DNA from: Epiperipatus broadwayi
Taxonomy: Eukaryota; Onychophora; Udeonychophora; Euonychophora; Peripatidae
Length of the DNA: 64,000 nucleotides
Direction of reading: 5' to 3'
Assembly: GCA_028023455.1 (NCBI GenBank)
Contig: JAQFVV010006471.1
Coordinates: forward strand, 868,001-932,000
Part shown: positions 12,446 to 25,271 of the stretch, in pieces
Numbering within the stretch: position 1 is the stretch's first letter
How the letters are laid out: each line of letters opens with the position of its first letter
Notes under the pieces: generated by a model
Database searches by the model: none
Seen by the model: only the letters and a program-made list of their open reading frames with translations
Told to the model about the DNA's origin: nothing
Program-made: the position numbers and the translations under genes

Positions 12446-13383
12446 TAGTAAATGTTATCATCTATTTCTATTAATTATTAAAGCTTACAGTAAATGACAA
12501 AGATATGGTGAAGAAAAAGTCTACTTCTACATATTTATTCTGCTATGAACAGATCTATTTAATACTTACACTGAAATTTTAATTGCATATGAAATTAAAA
12601 ATTTATCTTTGTGTATTAGGCATTTTTCTAAAGATTTCATTATTTTTACTAAAAAATTGTGAATGATGTTGCTCTGTTGATGAAATGATGATCTGCATTT
12701 AAGACACAGAATAAGAGTATTTAATCTCCAAAATATATCTTGGGTGAAGATTGATCTATTTTTTCATTATGCAAGACTACATAAATAGGAACAGAAAATG
12801 GATAAATGACACATTGAAGACTAACATCACTTCAATTAATTTAATATCTACTGATCTAAAATAAAAATCAAAAATTTTTAATGAAGCTTAAAAGTTTTGT
12901 AATAATAGTTCAGGATTTTTCAATACTGAAGACAAATCAGTATCTAGCTGTTTTTAAGTGGATAGTAAAATATAAAAAAAGAATTATAAACATTTTTACC
13001 AACCAGCAGTTAGTTGATTAGCCTGAATGGATTCTATATCTCCAGCATTCCTCAACATTTTTAAAAACACCTTTGTCATGCAGATGGTTGTGTAAATTCA
13101 TTTATCAGCCATTTTTAAAAACTTAGCCCAATAATATGTTAAACAAGTTATCAAATCAAACAAATCCATGCACTAAAAACTTTTATTTTACTTACCAATT
13201 GCTTCACAATCATTAATATATTATTAGTAGAAGTATATAAATTTTAAATATTATGTGTATATGTTGTTCTAAATAAGTAAGTAAATATAAACACTTGATT
13301 AAAAATAATATCAAAATGCTTTAAATTAATATTGAGAACAATCAACATTAATACTTGATAATTAAGCATCATACTTAGTTCAG

Positions 13384-13925
13384 TAGATAAATGGATCCAG
13401 ATATTTGGGTAATTGATTGAGTGAGGATAGAAGAAGTGAAGATGAAGTTAAAAGTATAATATTGGCAAAGGAGGCATTTATTAAAAGAGAAAGAAAATAT
13501 TTTGTGGATCTTTGGAAAAAGAATTAAGAAAAAGATTAATTAAATGCTGTGTGTGGAATGTACTAATGTATGGTTGTAAAACATGTGCAATGAGTAATAA
13601 AATTAGGAACTGTCTGGAAGACTTTGAGATATGCACATGGAGAAGAATGAAAAAAATTAATTAGAAGAATAAAATAACAAATGAAGTTTTAAAAAAAGTA
13701 AATGAAAAAAAGATGATTGATTGAGGAAATCAAAAAGAGAAAAAAACTGTATTGAATAAATATGTTAAGAAGAAAAATGTCTTGGAGAGAATGGTGAGTG
13801 AATGTAAGAAGATAGGATGGAAGAGATTGACATTGTTGAATGATATAATAGATAGAAAGAGTTATGTGGAATTGAAGAGATGGACAAGGAAGAAAATGGA
13901 ATGCACAAATGGATGAATTGATTAT
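13384..13925 (+). pseudogene. RTE-type LINE, C-terminal fragment of the reverse-transcriptase ORF
   Basis: Conceptual reading shows the C-terminal region typical of animal endonuclease/reverse-transcriptase LINEs. It begins with a G-RSEDEVK-like stretch, then an AKEAFIKRK-like stretch, then LMYGCKT-AMSNKIRNCLEDFE, TWRRM, ITNEVLKKVNEKK, and finally a basic tail with LNDIIDRKSYVELKRW. In intact relatives the corresponding text is LYG-ETW...AFE-W-RRM...TN--VL. Several stops and frameshifts interrupt it, and the catalytic palm is not included. It is a dead 5'-truncated copy, inserted in the opposite orientation to the other RTE fragments here. Confidence 0.75.
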
Positions 13926-13929
13926 ATGA

Positions 13930-16740
13930 CTACTCTCTGGATTTGTCTATTTGACTGAATACTGTTGATGGTGATGAATTAAGCATTGTAGTCACTTGAA
14001 TAAGTAAATTTACAATGTATAATAATCTATTCAGATTTCTGTCTAAAAGTTTTAGTTTATTTTAAGATCAAGATTTCTGCTTAACATTTGCATCAACTAT
14101 CCATTAATAATGTTGTCATTCACTTATTTTTCAGTTTAATTGATATATGAAATTGTAACTTACATCCACAGTTAAGTTAATATTGCTGTAAGATAATTGT
14201 AAAACACTCACTAAATAATCTACTACAAGCAAAAGCCTCTACGATAGCTTATAATAAAGAATCGGTAATAAAAAATATTCAAATTATTTATTTATCAGAA
14301 GTTCATTGAGCTATCATCATCCATAGATCTTAAGTTTCAGAATCTTCCACTCTTTCTGTTACCCCTGCCAAACAAGGCAGAGAAACAGTGAATGAGAATA
14401 TATATCTAATCAGGCTTACCAATTGTTGGGTATGCAGAGTTTCAACATTTTTTTATTCTAGTTTTATGTTTAAGCCGAATAAGATAAACATCCACATATT
14501 AATTATTATTGGATAATTAGTTACCTAAAAAAAAACAAATCTTAAGTTTTATTTTATTTATAAAATTTTTCCAAGTTTTACCCAGTCTAATTTCAAATCT
14601 AGATTGTAGATATTACGGATGGATTTGCCACCACTTCAGAACAAAAATCGCATTACATTTATATATATATATATTTACGTACCCTATTTCAAAAAAAAAG
14701 TTATCCCGACTCATCACTACTACAGTAACCAACATTTCTGATAGAACACCTTTATTAGACTTTAGACTTAAATAACTTGCTTATGCAGGAATGCTATATA
14801 TAGATATAATCATTAATAAGCTTTTAGATGGAATATAATTTGATTGTTCTAACTCCTTTTTTTAGTAAAATACATAAATAATAAATGACCTTAAATGTTT
14901 TGAAGTGAAATAATATGGCATTCATTACAATTAAATAATGATGAATTAATTATATTAAAAATTTCATTAAGATTAAGAATTACAATTCCTTTGAAGTATA
15001 AAATAAACTCTTTTCAATTCATTACTTGTTTCCCTCTTCATTCATTTTTTAAGACACTAAAGAAAAAAACTACTTTAATAACATTAACTTTGCATAATAG
15101 AAATTATAATTTTATAAAAAATTAAATACAAAGGTTGAAATAAACAAAGAAAAATATAAAAGGTGAAGTTATTTCTGAAAATATATTAATTTTATTAATA
15201 CTGGGGGTGGGGATAGTAAAAGTATGTAGTATCATTTCTTTAATAAACTTTTACTTTTTCGTTAGTTTTACTACTTTAATATATTATTCCATCTATAAAA
15301 AAATTACAAAAAGGTTTTAGTAATATTCATAATAGTAATATAATACATTAATTTTTAATGTATGCAATAACATTTTATGTATATTATTATAAGACTGGCT
15401 TACCTTCAATCTTTACAAGTTCATTACATCTACTAAGTAAGATTTTAAGTAAATTTTGGAAAACAGCAGCAAGAATGCTTTTCTATTCTGCTTTCAATTG
15501 AATATTAATTTTCAAAGCACTGTTTGGGTTAATACAGTGGTAAAATGGCAGTGTATGAGGTCAAAGTCTATGGATCACAACTCATCTGTCTTTTCTGTAA
15601 TTAAACTTTATATACATTCCTGAGCTGAAACCATTTGAAGTTTTTTTTATATATTAATTTGGAGATAAAGATTGTATTTCCAAATTTCAACAATTAAATA
15701 AGACTCTGGCTCTGTATAAGCTACTCAAGCATCACTTCCAGTTCCTTTTAGGTGATATGGTATATTATCTGGCTAATATCTGTCGATCTTGCAACTAATT
15801 CTAATAATATCAAAGCATATATTCAAGTTATTCAAAATGGATGCAATTTTAAAAGGTTCTCCAGAGCTAAAATACACTATATTTTTAATTTTCAAAGTTA
15901 TTTCAACAACAGGTATTACTAACATCACAAATCATACTATATGTCTAATATTTTTTTCAACAACTCTATTTAGTCAGACCCACTTTTTATAAGAACAAGT
16001 AGTAAACATATATTAGTTATGTATCATTCTTTATGCACACAAAAAAATTACATATATAACTAAGAAGAAATTAATATTACATTTTGCTATGTAAGCTATT
16101 CATAATCTTTGAAGACTTTTTTTGCCTGTGCTTTATACATTTCTAAAAATTAAGGTTGTAGTTTATGAACATCAGTAATTTTACATACATGGCCATATTT
16201 CTTTTGAATTGATTTTTTTCTATATATTTTCTGTATTAATTTGATTCTTGTAACCTTCTATAGCATTATCTTCAAATTCCAAGATTTTTTTCTCATGAAT
16301 GTTTTATTGTTACTCATATTTTACAACTATATAATATTCTACTAAATATTTATATATACAATGTGTTCCAGTTTAGTTTGTAACTTGATGTTTTGCTTTT
16401 CTAAATCTTATTCATAGCTTGTAAAATATAAACTTCCTGTAGCTGTTTTTCTTTATTTTATTCTTTGATTGTAGTAAAGATGCTTAATAATATTTGTTCC
16501 AAGATACAAAGACTTTCTATAGTTCTATTAATTAATTTTTGCCATTTTTTTATTTTGTACATTATATATAAAATTCATTGAAAGCATGACTGTTGTTGAT
16601 ATTGGTCTGGTTTAAGTGTTGACTGCTTTTAATGAATTTTATTAATCTTTATAGCCTCGAATACTATTAGATATATATATATATATTTTTACTTTTTCAT
16701 ATAACATTTCTAATTTAGATTTTAGTGTTTTTTTTTCCAT
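13930..16740. other. Intergenic AT-rich DNA
   Basis: No coding frame or transposon domain recognised. A short (TA)n is at about 14662. A stretch at 15534-15595 vaguely resembles a tRNA-derived SINE but is too degenerate to call. Confidence 0.55.
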
Positions 16741-16741
16741 C

Positions 16742-18610
16742 TCCAACAATGACTACTATATCATCAACACAAATTATTTATTCTTATTCTATCTATTGAT
16801 ATTCATTTAATACTTTTATTTGATTTTAGCCATTATTTTTCACAGATGTATGATGAATATTTTCAAACTGATGAATATTTTCAAACCATTTTCCAATTTC
16901 TCCATATCTCTTAATTATATTTTGTTTACTTATCCTAAATATTCATTACAATATTAGATTGTTATTTACTCCATATTATTTAAGAATTGCTTACACCATT
17001 GTCAAAGACTTTTATAAAATCATCAAAACATTAATATACATTCTTTTCTTTTGAATTTCTTTGCAAAAAATTGGAACAATATTTGCTATATAGTCCATCT
17101 ATTTTTTTCTAAATCCATTCTGTTTTTCTGATAAATGTTCATCTCTTTTATTTAAAGTATTCGTTATCACCTTTCTAAAATACTAATTAACTCTCTAATT
17201 TTTACATCCATTATATCTTATCTTTTTTTAAAAAGATTGGCACTAATGCTTGTTCCTCTTTAGGTTGCTTCCATGCAATATTGCATAGCTTGTAAAAATT
17301 TTAAAATAAACTATTTTTATAACTTCATATCATTTTCCTTATGTTCAGACCTCCTATTCTTCTATAACATATTTCTTTTTTTTTAAGTTTTTTTTTATAA
17401 AATATTGCCTCAACTATCATAAGATGGTTAAATAACTTTAGTAAACTCTACAAATTTTCATATATATATATTTTACTCCAAATTGTGCTTTGTATAATTC
17501 AAATTAATATTCTACTATTATGAACAATTTTACTTTTGCTAGGCATTTATTTTTCACTTTCATTCTTGTTATCCATTGTTTTGGTTATGATGAATATAAA
17601 TTTTTGTGTGTTGCAATACTAAACTTTCAACTAATTTCTTTTGTGCTTCTTAAATGTTTTTTTTTACCTTATTTTACTTTGTCTCATAATTCTGCTTTGT
17701 GAGCTTTAATTGTCCAACTTTTGAAGTGCAAATTGTCTCTTCACATTTTCAGCATTTGTTTTTTCTACACCAATTTCAGTGCTTTTTCAATTACTCCAAT
17801 TCTTGTAAACAAAAGCAAAACTCCATACAGTAGTGCCACCCTGTGCTAACCAGAGTAATCAATACATGCCAGAAGGCTTGTGCATAAAATCCCTATCTAG
17901 TGCCTACTCATCCAATATTCCCAGACTAGTTTCTGGCTTGTGGCCATCATCAGTAAGGAGCCTTGGATCTGAGAGCACTGCACCTAGATCTTAGATGGTG
18001 ATCATATGATACTCCAATTCTTCTTAATCTTTTTTCCATTTCACTATAACTTCAATAATGGTTCCCTCTAAAACTATATTAAGATTTACATTTCTTGTAT
18101 TTAGATCATTCTTATTTTCTCTTTAAACACTGAATAATATTTTCCATTATTTTCACCACTGTTATTTTAGTGATATCTTTACATTTTTAAAATGAGTTTT
18201 TTTAACTTTTAAACTTCAGTTTATTATCTGTAATTAATAAATTATCATCAGTATCTACAATCTGTTTCCTAAAAAATGTGGCACTGCTGTATTGTAATTG
18301 ACCATCTTCTATTTGTCAATATCATCTTCTTTCAATCTTCATAGTCTTTTTCTGACATTATTCTGCAAATTGTCTTGCTAATTATTATACTATATTCTTT
18401 AAAAAAAATCTAAGTCTTTTGCTTTGTTTATTTTTTCCCCCAAAGCCATATTTGCACATAATTTGTTTTTATCTTTCATTATCACTTCCTGTTTTAGTAT
18501 TTCAACTTCAATAATTTCTTTATAAAATATATCATAAAGAGTTAAATTCAAATCTCCATAAAGCTGATTTATCATTCTTTGCTGTTGTAATATATTCTTC
18601 AATTACTCCC
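16742..18610 (-). pseudogene. RTE-type LINE remnant: linker and reverse-transcriptase domain
   Basis: On the minus strand, reading from high to low coordinates, there is a linker-like region (18602-18300) including a frame with MSEKDYEDLKK. An R1 insertion follows. Next comes an RT fingers/palm region with LVPIF-KKDK near 17240, LSEKQNGFRKK (17106-17140), FDDFIKVFDNG (16993-17028) and CVDDIVVIVGD (16748-16775). These correspond to the conserved QAGFR, DF-KAFD and FADD blocks of the family. Many stops and frameshifts show it is long dead. No convincing thumb follows below 16740. Confidence 0.75.
17792..18022 (+). mobile_element. R1 insertion with 13-bp target-site duplication, nested in a LINE
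   Basis: The 13-bp direct repeat TACTCCAATTCTT sits at 17792-17804 and again at 18010-18022. It encloses a 205-bp insertion whose body (17819-17994) is R1: CTCCATACAGTAGTG, GTGCATAAAATCC, CTATCTAGTGCCTACTCATC, AGACTAGTTTCTGGCTTGTG, GGATCTGAGAGCACTGCAC. A target duplication of this length fits a retroposed (SINE-like) element rather than a cut-and-paste transposon. No poly-A tail is evident. Confidence 0.8.
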
Positions 18611-18694
18611 ATCACTCACATTGATGAATTTAATGTCTTACTAGAGAATCTCTTGAAGTATTTTTTTCTTAGTAAAATTCTATACTGCTTTGAA

Positions 18695-18765
18695 TTATTT
18701 CTTGTTTTAACAGCTCTGATGAAGACTGCATATCATTCAAAACTATGGGATAACACATTGAAAGC
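18695..18765 (+). repeat. Short motif R3 shared with the 985-1180 palindrome
   Basis: GCTCTGATGAAGACTGCAT followed by TTCAAAACTATGGGATAACAC resembles the right arm of the palindrome at 985-1180 (TCTGACGAAGATTGCT...GAAACTGTAACC) and a segment at 55566. It may be a decayed half of the same foldback family. Confidence 0.45.
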
Positions 18766-20048
18766 ATTAAATCTGAATTAACTTATTTTGATTGTTTTCT
18801 ATTAACAGCTTCTTCAACCAGCATTTTAAAGTGCTTGTATATACTAGCTCAATGGAATATAAAAATGTATTTCATTCACTTGTATAAAGAGCACATGTTT
18901 TAATGTTTTTGAAAAATAATAAAATTTAAAATGGAAATTTATATAGCACCATTGCTGTGATTGATATATTTTTGTATTGACTTAGTCTGTTGTATCACCT
19001 GTTTGAATATAGCAGTTAAGAACAAAAGCACTTTAAGAAATTGGATAATTGTTTGCAGTGTTTAAGATGAACAGGTTTGAATTTAAAACTCAAAAAGTAG
19101 ATAATGTTATGACCATTTAACCTTTGATAATTAGTAAGCATGAATTTAAGAATGCCATATTTGTATTTTTTTCATTTCTTTTCAGGTCAAATATAATTTT
19201 CTAAATGTATGTAAAGTTAATATAAACATGTCACTTGATTATTTCATCTTGCTACAGTAATCAAGAGCAATTACTATTTCACTATTTTATTACCATCTAT
19301 TGTAAATTTAAGTAATCAATAGTTACTTTTGGGTATCATCTGGTACCAATTGATTACTCACACTTCCAGTAGATGGGGCAAGAATGAGGAAAGAATAAAT
19401 ATTCTGTTCATAAAGTTCTCACATTCCAAATTTTTAAATACAGTGTCTCAATTATCAAATGAAATAAAAATTTTGTAGCTATAGGTGTGATTATAACAAC
19501 TGTTATATTTTCTTTCTCACATTTGTTTTAGATTTTTATAGTTTATGTTGTTATTGATCAGATACTACGCTTCACTCTTAAGATTAATATCATGATTACT
19601 ATTTTCTTCTTCAAACATCTCACACCACAATAATTCTATAATATATTTCATTGTCATTTCTTACAACTTTAACTTTCAATAATATTTATTGCTTATTGCT
19701 TATCTTAACATTTTATGTATCTATCATATAAGTAATAAGTACAATCAAAGTAAAATAAATTTGTTTATTAATCTGCTGAGTTAATTTTCAACACAGACTG
19801 TCTGTCTCAAAGCATAACTGGTAGATAATTAGCAGAGTATGATAATAATTCTGATTATAAAAAATTAACTTTGGTGGTGTTCAAGAGATTTACAAAATCG
19901 TAAGCAAAATAGGTAATTGTGAAGCGCCATCTATGTTGTCAGAATGACTAACCAATGTTTATCAATGGAAACACTATTGGCTCATATATTTATTGTGTGT
20001 GTGGAATTAATTTTGTGCCAAGTTTCTTTTATTTTGCATTTTTTGCAG
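18766..20048. other. Intergenic, nothing recognised
   Basis: AT-rich DNA with no domain, RNA or repeat seen. Confidence 0.55.
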
Positions 20049-20166
20049 TTACTCTGAAGCAAACAATCCTGGCAGATTCAGGGTTAAAAGAATGGTCAGC
20101 AACTCTCACGTATCTAAAAACATCGAGATGCATGATGAACTCATTTTTGTTCTATTGTACAAATAG
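20049..20166 (+). CDS. Candidate 3'-terminal coding exon of an unknown gene
   Basis: A pyrimidine-rich tract ending TTTTTTGCAG (to 20048) looks like a splice acceptor. The next 118 bp are clearly less AT-rich. Read from 20050 they give 38 codons without interruption, YSEANNPGRFRVKR...HDELIFVLLYK, ending at TAG (20164-20166). I do not recognise the protein. The balanced amino-acid composition is unusual in a window where chance frames are rich in N, I, K, F and Y. No matching upstream exon was found, and it may instead be a transposon remnant. Confidence 0.3.
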
Positions 20167-20744
20167 GCATGTTGGGAAACTCTTGATTTTAAGTTGATGT
20201 GAGTCTACCTATAGTATTTCTTATTAATTAAACAGATATATTTTCAATTTCATTGGAATTGTTATGAAAACTGGAGTAATGTAGGCACAAAAAAGTCATC
20301 ATGGATAGCAAGGTATATAAATTGGGTGACTAATATTAATAAAAGAGTTGTGTTTATTATTAAAGAGTTTTAACATCTATGTAAATAAGGTGATCTTGAA
20401 AAGAACTGATTTGTGAATCATTTCAATAAGTTAAGAAACTGTTTTTTAACAGCTTTATAGAGAGTGGAGCTGATCATAACAGCAATTCTGAATTATTAAG
20501 AAGCTGCCAAGACATAAGTTATTGAATATCAAATATGAAAAAGAAGACTATAGCAGTAACTAAGTTAGAGTAAAACCTTTTTTAGTATACTGATCAATTA
20601 AGCCTGGAACTAGATAGTCTCCTATCAATTCCTATGTTAGAAGTGTGTTATTCATGCACATACCTTCTGCTAATTAAATAAAAACAAGCAGTGCCTGTCA
20701 CCTGAATTTGTAGTTGTTAGCTTCTTCTAACTCATCATTATCAA

Positions 20745-21340
20745 TTTCTATTTTCTTCTTTTGAAAAAAATCCATTGAATATTTTTTTAGACTTTTTAAC
20801 ATTTAGCTTTAGACCTATGTTTCTTCTTTCATCTGATAACTCTTATAATATTTTCCCAAGTTATGAAATATTATTTGCAAAAACTACTACATCATCTGCA
20901 AAATCAAGATGACTAAAATTATCTTCATTTTCTTTTAATTTCTCAACTTTATATTTTAATCCATAAAATAATTTTTGCAAAACTGCTGTAAAAAATTTTG
21001 GAGATATGGAGTCAACCTGCCATATATCCTTCTCAATGTTAATCTTCCAAGTATCATTATGTAATCTAATTGTTGACATTGCATTTTTATAAATATTCTT
21101 CAGAATATAATAATGTCTTGGATGTATACTTTAATCACTGAAGAATTACTTATAATAAATGCTTTTTCATAATCTATAAAGCCGATGCATAATGGTAACT
21201 CATATTCATTGGTTTTTTTTCTATAACTTCTCTCAATACTTGGATATAATCCATCATAAAATCTACCTACTTATTTAACAATCTTCTTATGTACTTATCA
21301 ATTTAGTTATCTACTTTATTCACATAAGTATTGACTTATA
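20745..21340 (-). pseudogene. RTE-type LINE remnant: reverse-transcriptase palm
   Basis: Minus-strand reading gives ELPLCIGFIDYEKAF (near 21159-21215), then after frameshifts DSISPKFFTAVLQKLF and FSHLDFADDVVVFANN (20884-20930), then GLKLNVKKSKK near 20800. These are the DF-KAFD, Q-D-ISP-LF and FADD palm blocks plus the following GL-LN--K segment, all in the expected order. One 72-codon piece (20861-21079) is still open. No endonuclease or C-terminal region is seen alongside, so it is a short truncated copy. Confidence 0.85.
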
Positions 21341-21344
21341 TGAA

Positions 21345-22640
21345 TCCATAGATCATCTGGAGTTGATATGTATCATTGAGACCACTTTATATCAAATTTC
21401 AATAAATAAATGTGCAATAAAATTTATTGTGGGTTCTTTAAAATTTATAAGGAATAATATTTCACAATATTTAATGATAAATATTATAAAGTGGCTAAAA
21501 AATGGTTCATGGGTCTCCCTATGATCATACAAATTTGCAATGTTACCTTATCTAAGTATGAAAAAGCTATTTGTTGATGATGTTTTTGTTTGTTTTTATA
21601 AATCAAACTATTTTAAACAATTTAAATTATATTACCAATAAAAAACAAAGTAGAAATATAAAATTTGTAGATTTGCAAATGTCTAGAGAAAATGATTGTT
21701 TCAACTATAAATAATTTTCCAAACCTATTCAAGAAAGGGATTATATTCAATTCAAATCACATGTACTAATGATACATAAAATTGATAGCTTTATATCATT
21801 TTTTACATTATAATGAAAAAATATGTAGTTATAAAAGTGATAAAATTCAAAAGATTGAACTATTTAGTTAAGAACTTATAAATGTAGGATATGATAGGAT
21901 ACAAATTCTACATACATTGAATAAGTTTAATAATAAACCTGACAAAATGAATATATTTAATATTAATAAAAATAGATATCTATGTCATTTTAAATAATTT
22001 TCAAATCAAATTTATTAAAAAGTATTTGATGATAAACACAATGTTTTATTTTATGTTCTTAGAAGTATAAACTGATGGATTAATGAATCTAAAATTACTA
22101 TTCTGAAAAATCAAACAATGTAATATTATATATTAAATACTATGTGAATACAAAATAGCATTCATTGGGGAATTGAAATGTACTTTGGAAAAAAAGTCTG
22201 AACGAACACTATTTTACAGTCATGTAAAAAATGCTAAGAATAAAAAATCCAATACTGCCTTAGCTTTCTTTGACTTGAAAAATATTGCAATTTTAGATTT
22301 ATCTTTATCATACAAGATGAAGGTGTCATAAAGAGCTACAATTAAAAAAAGCAATCTTTATAAATCAATTGAAATATTGTATAATAAATAGAAAATCTGC
22401 TAATATAGATATGCACTGTTCTTGAAAAATCACAAGATGTCTGTCTTTTTTTGTAGTCTACATTACTTCAACTGATAATGATTACAAGATAATTGAAGTA
22501 TTTCTGTTTAATATATATGCTGTGTTTGGCTTGATTTACAGGTTCGTTTCCAAACCAATGGATAAATGATGACAAAACTACTCAACAATTAATTGTACAA
22601 TTTATTAATCATAAAATATATACACATGTTAATTAAACAA
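21345..22640. other. Intergenic, nothing recognised
   Basis: AT-rich, stop-dense in all frames. Confidence 0.55.
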
Positions 22641-22642
22641 TA

Positions 22643-22662
22643 ATATATATATATATATATAG
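22643..22662. repeat. (TA)n microsatellite
   Basis: A (TA)n tract immediately before the GC-richer island at 22664. Confidence 0.9.
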
Positions 22663-22663
22663 T

Positions 22664-23196
22664 TTATGCTGAGGTAGTCATGCCAAGTAATAGAACTTTC
22701 TTCTGGCTATATGATTAGCCTGCCTTGTGAGTTTAAGAGAGACTCTTCTGGCTGCACTGGACAGTTTGTCTCAAGTTGGCTCTAGTTCAAACTCTTCCAG
22801 CTGCAATTAGAGAGCTTGCCTCAAGTCAACTGCAGATGTAAGCAGTTTCCAGTCCTAGTTGGACTTGCCTCACTGCTGAGATGTCATGATAATTGCTAGT
22901 GAAGACACTCTTGCTGATGACAGAGGTTTTACTGGAGAGCATGTTCAGTCATTCAGGTTGACTGATGTTAATGCTCTCACTATCTATCTGACTATCTGCC
23001 TTGCATCCAGAAATGCTGACTATTTAATGGTAGATCCCCTACCTTACTGGAAACAATCAGATTTGGTGATCATGCTTGCTTATTGGCCTTTATTTATCAT
23101 TGGCTATGTGCTTGTTTGTACATCAATCTACTGGCCAGCAGCAAACAATACTCATTTCGATCAGATAAGGCAGGAATCTGCACTAGCTCACTTCTG
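22664..23196 (+). repeat. GC-richer repeat-like island with ~49-bp degenerate tandem units
   Basis: Base composition jumps to near 45 percent G+C, bounded by (TA)n on the left and AT-rich DNA on the right. The first part (22695-22882) has four degenerate units of 47-52 bp, beginning near 22695, 22742, 22791 and 22843. Each carries CTTCTGGCTGCA or CTTCCAGCTGCA and then TTGCCTCA variants. The rest holds a 103-codon frame (22886-23197) with no recognised domain. The shape suits a transposon end or solo LTR, but I cannot assign it. A real coding exon is not excluded. Confidence 0.45.
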
Positions 23197-23636
23197 AAGA
23201 CAATATATATAATCAAAATTACCCCAAATATTATCTACTATTATTATAATTTAAAATTTACATAGAGTATACTTTTAATAGGTAACATTAATTTACATAG
23301 GTATTTATTTGTTGTGAATTAAGTCTGAATGCATTTATATAATTCACATATTACATTCCTAAAAAATAATTTTAACAAAGCTACAAACAATGCTCATTTG
23401 CTTGTATTAATATCAATTTATTGATCAGATAAAAGATGATTGTTTAGGAATTTTATTAGTGAATTACAGTAACATATTCAGACTAAGTTGATTCTGTGAA
23501 TAAGTTTATATTCTCAGCATTACATATTTAATAGATTTGATTTCTCTAGACTTATTAAAATATTATTAGAATTTTATTTGGTTTGTAATTTGAAGCTATA
23601 AACTAGTGTGATTAATAATTATAATAATAAAGATAA

Positions 23637-23915
23637 AAAAATTATACTAAATGCTTTTATTGACCGTGCACTAAAAAGAAAAAAATTGTTTTTTCAAACA
23701 CAATTGAAGTTTTTAGATTTAACTTGAAAATAACAGCATGGGAGGGCAGAAATTAATTAAGTAAATCTCTTTTTATAATGGATTGACTTAATTAATTTCT
23801 GGATCCCCTCACCATGCTTTTATTTCAGGTTAAATCTAAAAACTGTAATTGTGGTAGAAGAAACTTTTTTTGTGTGTGTTTGCAATAAAAGCATTTAATA
23901 TAAAAAAAATTATCT
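23637..23915. mobile_element. Foldback/MITE-like element with ~130-bp inverted arms
   Basis: The left arm (about 23637-23767) and right arm (about 23781-23915) are reverse complements with moderate divergence. Shared blocks are AAATGCTTTTATTG, TTTTTAGATTTAAC and AGAAATTAATTAAGT. The centre is only about 13 bp, so the whole unit can fold into a long hairpin. No coding content. Confidence 0.85.
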
Positions 23916-24289
23916 CTATTAATTTTAAGTTATTAGTATTGGCACATTAAAATGTAAAACCATATTGTAATTTAAATTGACTGAATGCTTATAGTTAATA
24001 TATATATATTTCTACTTATAGCTTAAAATGTATACCCTTGTGTATATATTATATTTAGTATGTGTACATGATTAAATATGTGGACATAAGTCATTAAAAA
24101 TATGAAATATTCTTTTAAGTGAAAAACATTTGATATTTTTACGTAGATTAAAATTTGACTGGAAATTTTTTATTTAAAAAAATGCTTAGCAAAACTATAT
24201 TATAAATGAACTTCACTTAATACATATAATTTTACATTAAATCAATTTAACATATACAGTATATATTGTAGCCTAAATAAACAGATGGA

Positions 24290-24530
24290 GGGGTAAGTGA
24301 GAGAGAAAGAGAGAGAGAGAGAAAGAAATGAAAGGATGAGAAGAGGGGGAGAAAGAAAAAAAGAGAGTAGAGAGAGAAGAGATAATAAGAGAAAATAGGG
24401 AGAGAAAAGAAGAAAAAATAAAGAAAATAAAGAGAAATGAAGAAAAAGAATACAGGAGAGAAAGAGAGAAAAAGAATCAGGGAATAAAATAAAGGGAGAA
24501 AGAATGATAATATATATATATATATATATA
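24290..24530 (+). repeat. Purine (GA-rich) tract followed by (TA)n
   Basis: About 205 bp of nearly pure A/G sequence on this strand, then a (TA)n run at 24509-24530. The 126-codon minus-strand frame over it is a low-complexity artefact of the tract. Such tracts can form triplex DNA. Confidence 0.9.
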
Positions 24531-25271
24531 ACATTAGAGACTCTTCAGCTAGACACAGCAGGGTTACAATAAAATTTACAAAGATGATAGTACACAGAGA
24601 TCTATAACAAGTTGGAGGAAAAATCATATAATACTGTCGTATTAACAGGGCATAATAATAATTTAAAATAAGTTATTAAGGAAAAATTCTACTTTTCAAA
24701 TATTTATAAGACTTAGCCTTCCATCAGATCACATTCCCTGAGCACAACAAGTTTGTGAGTAAAACAAAAAATATCCTCCTAAAATTTCTTATCTCATGCT
24801 TTGGAATAAATACTATCTTTGCTGCTGCTTTTGATAACATGATTTGTAATAAAATAAATGAAACAAATACCACAAGATGTACTCTTCTTCTAGCACAGGT
24901 AATAAATAAGAAATTCTAATTCTACACTAGTACTACTGGATGTTGTGATATAAAAAAAATTATATAAATAACTGCATAAAACAACAAGAGTAAATGATCT
25001 CAGGGCTCCTACTGTAACTCTTCTGAAATGAACTAATATGAAGTTGTCTATTAAGCAAATGAATAAGTGAATGGATAAGTGAATGATATCCTAGCTGGCT
25101 GTAGAATGTGAACACTTAACTTGAGTGGCTGCCTCCTACTATAACATAACAAAATTTATCTAAATTATAAAAAAGGACAATTACTTCAATATTTAATGAC
25201 ACAATTATAATATTCAAAATCTAAATTAATTACTGCCCTTTACCCAGGACATCACTTAAGATGGAATAAAT

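Noticed and set aside
15534-15595. tRNA-derived SINE with AGTGGTAAAATGGCAG and a B-box-like GGATCACAACTC
   Set aside because: Both boxes need several changes and no stem forms; too degenerate to list.
18399-18602. Separate 67-codon minus-strand gene
   Set aside because: Better explained as the linker part of the RTE LINE remnant that continues downstream on the same strand.
24247-24627. 126-codon minus-strand frame rich in S, L and F
   Set aside because: It is the reverse of a GA-rich simple tract plus (TA)n, so composition alone keeps it open.
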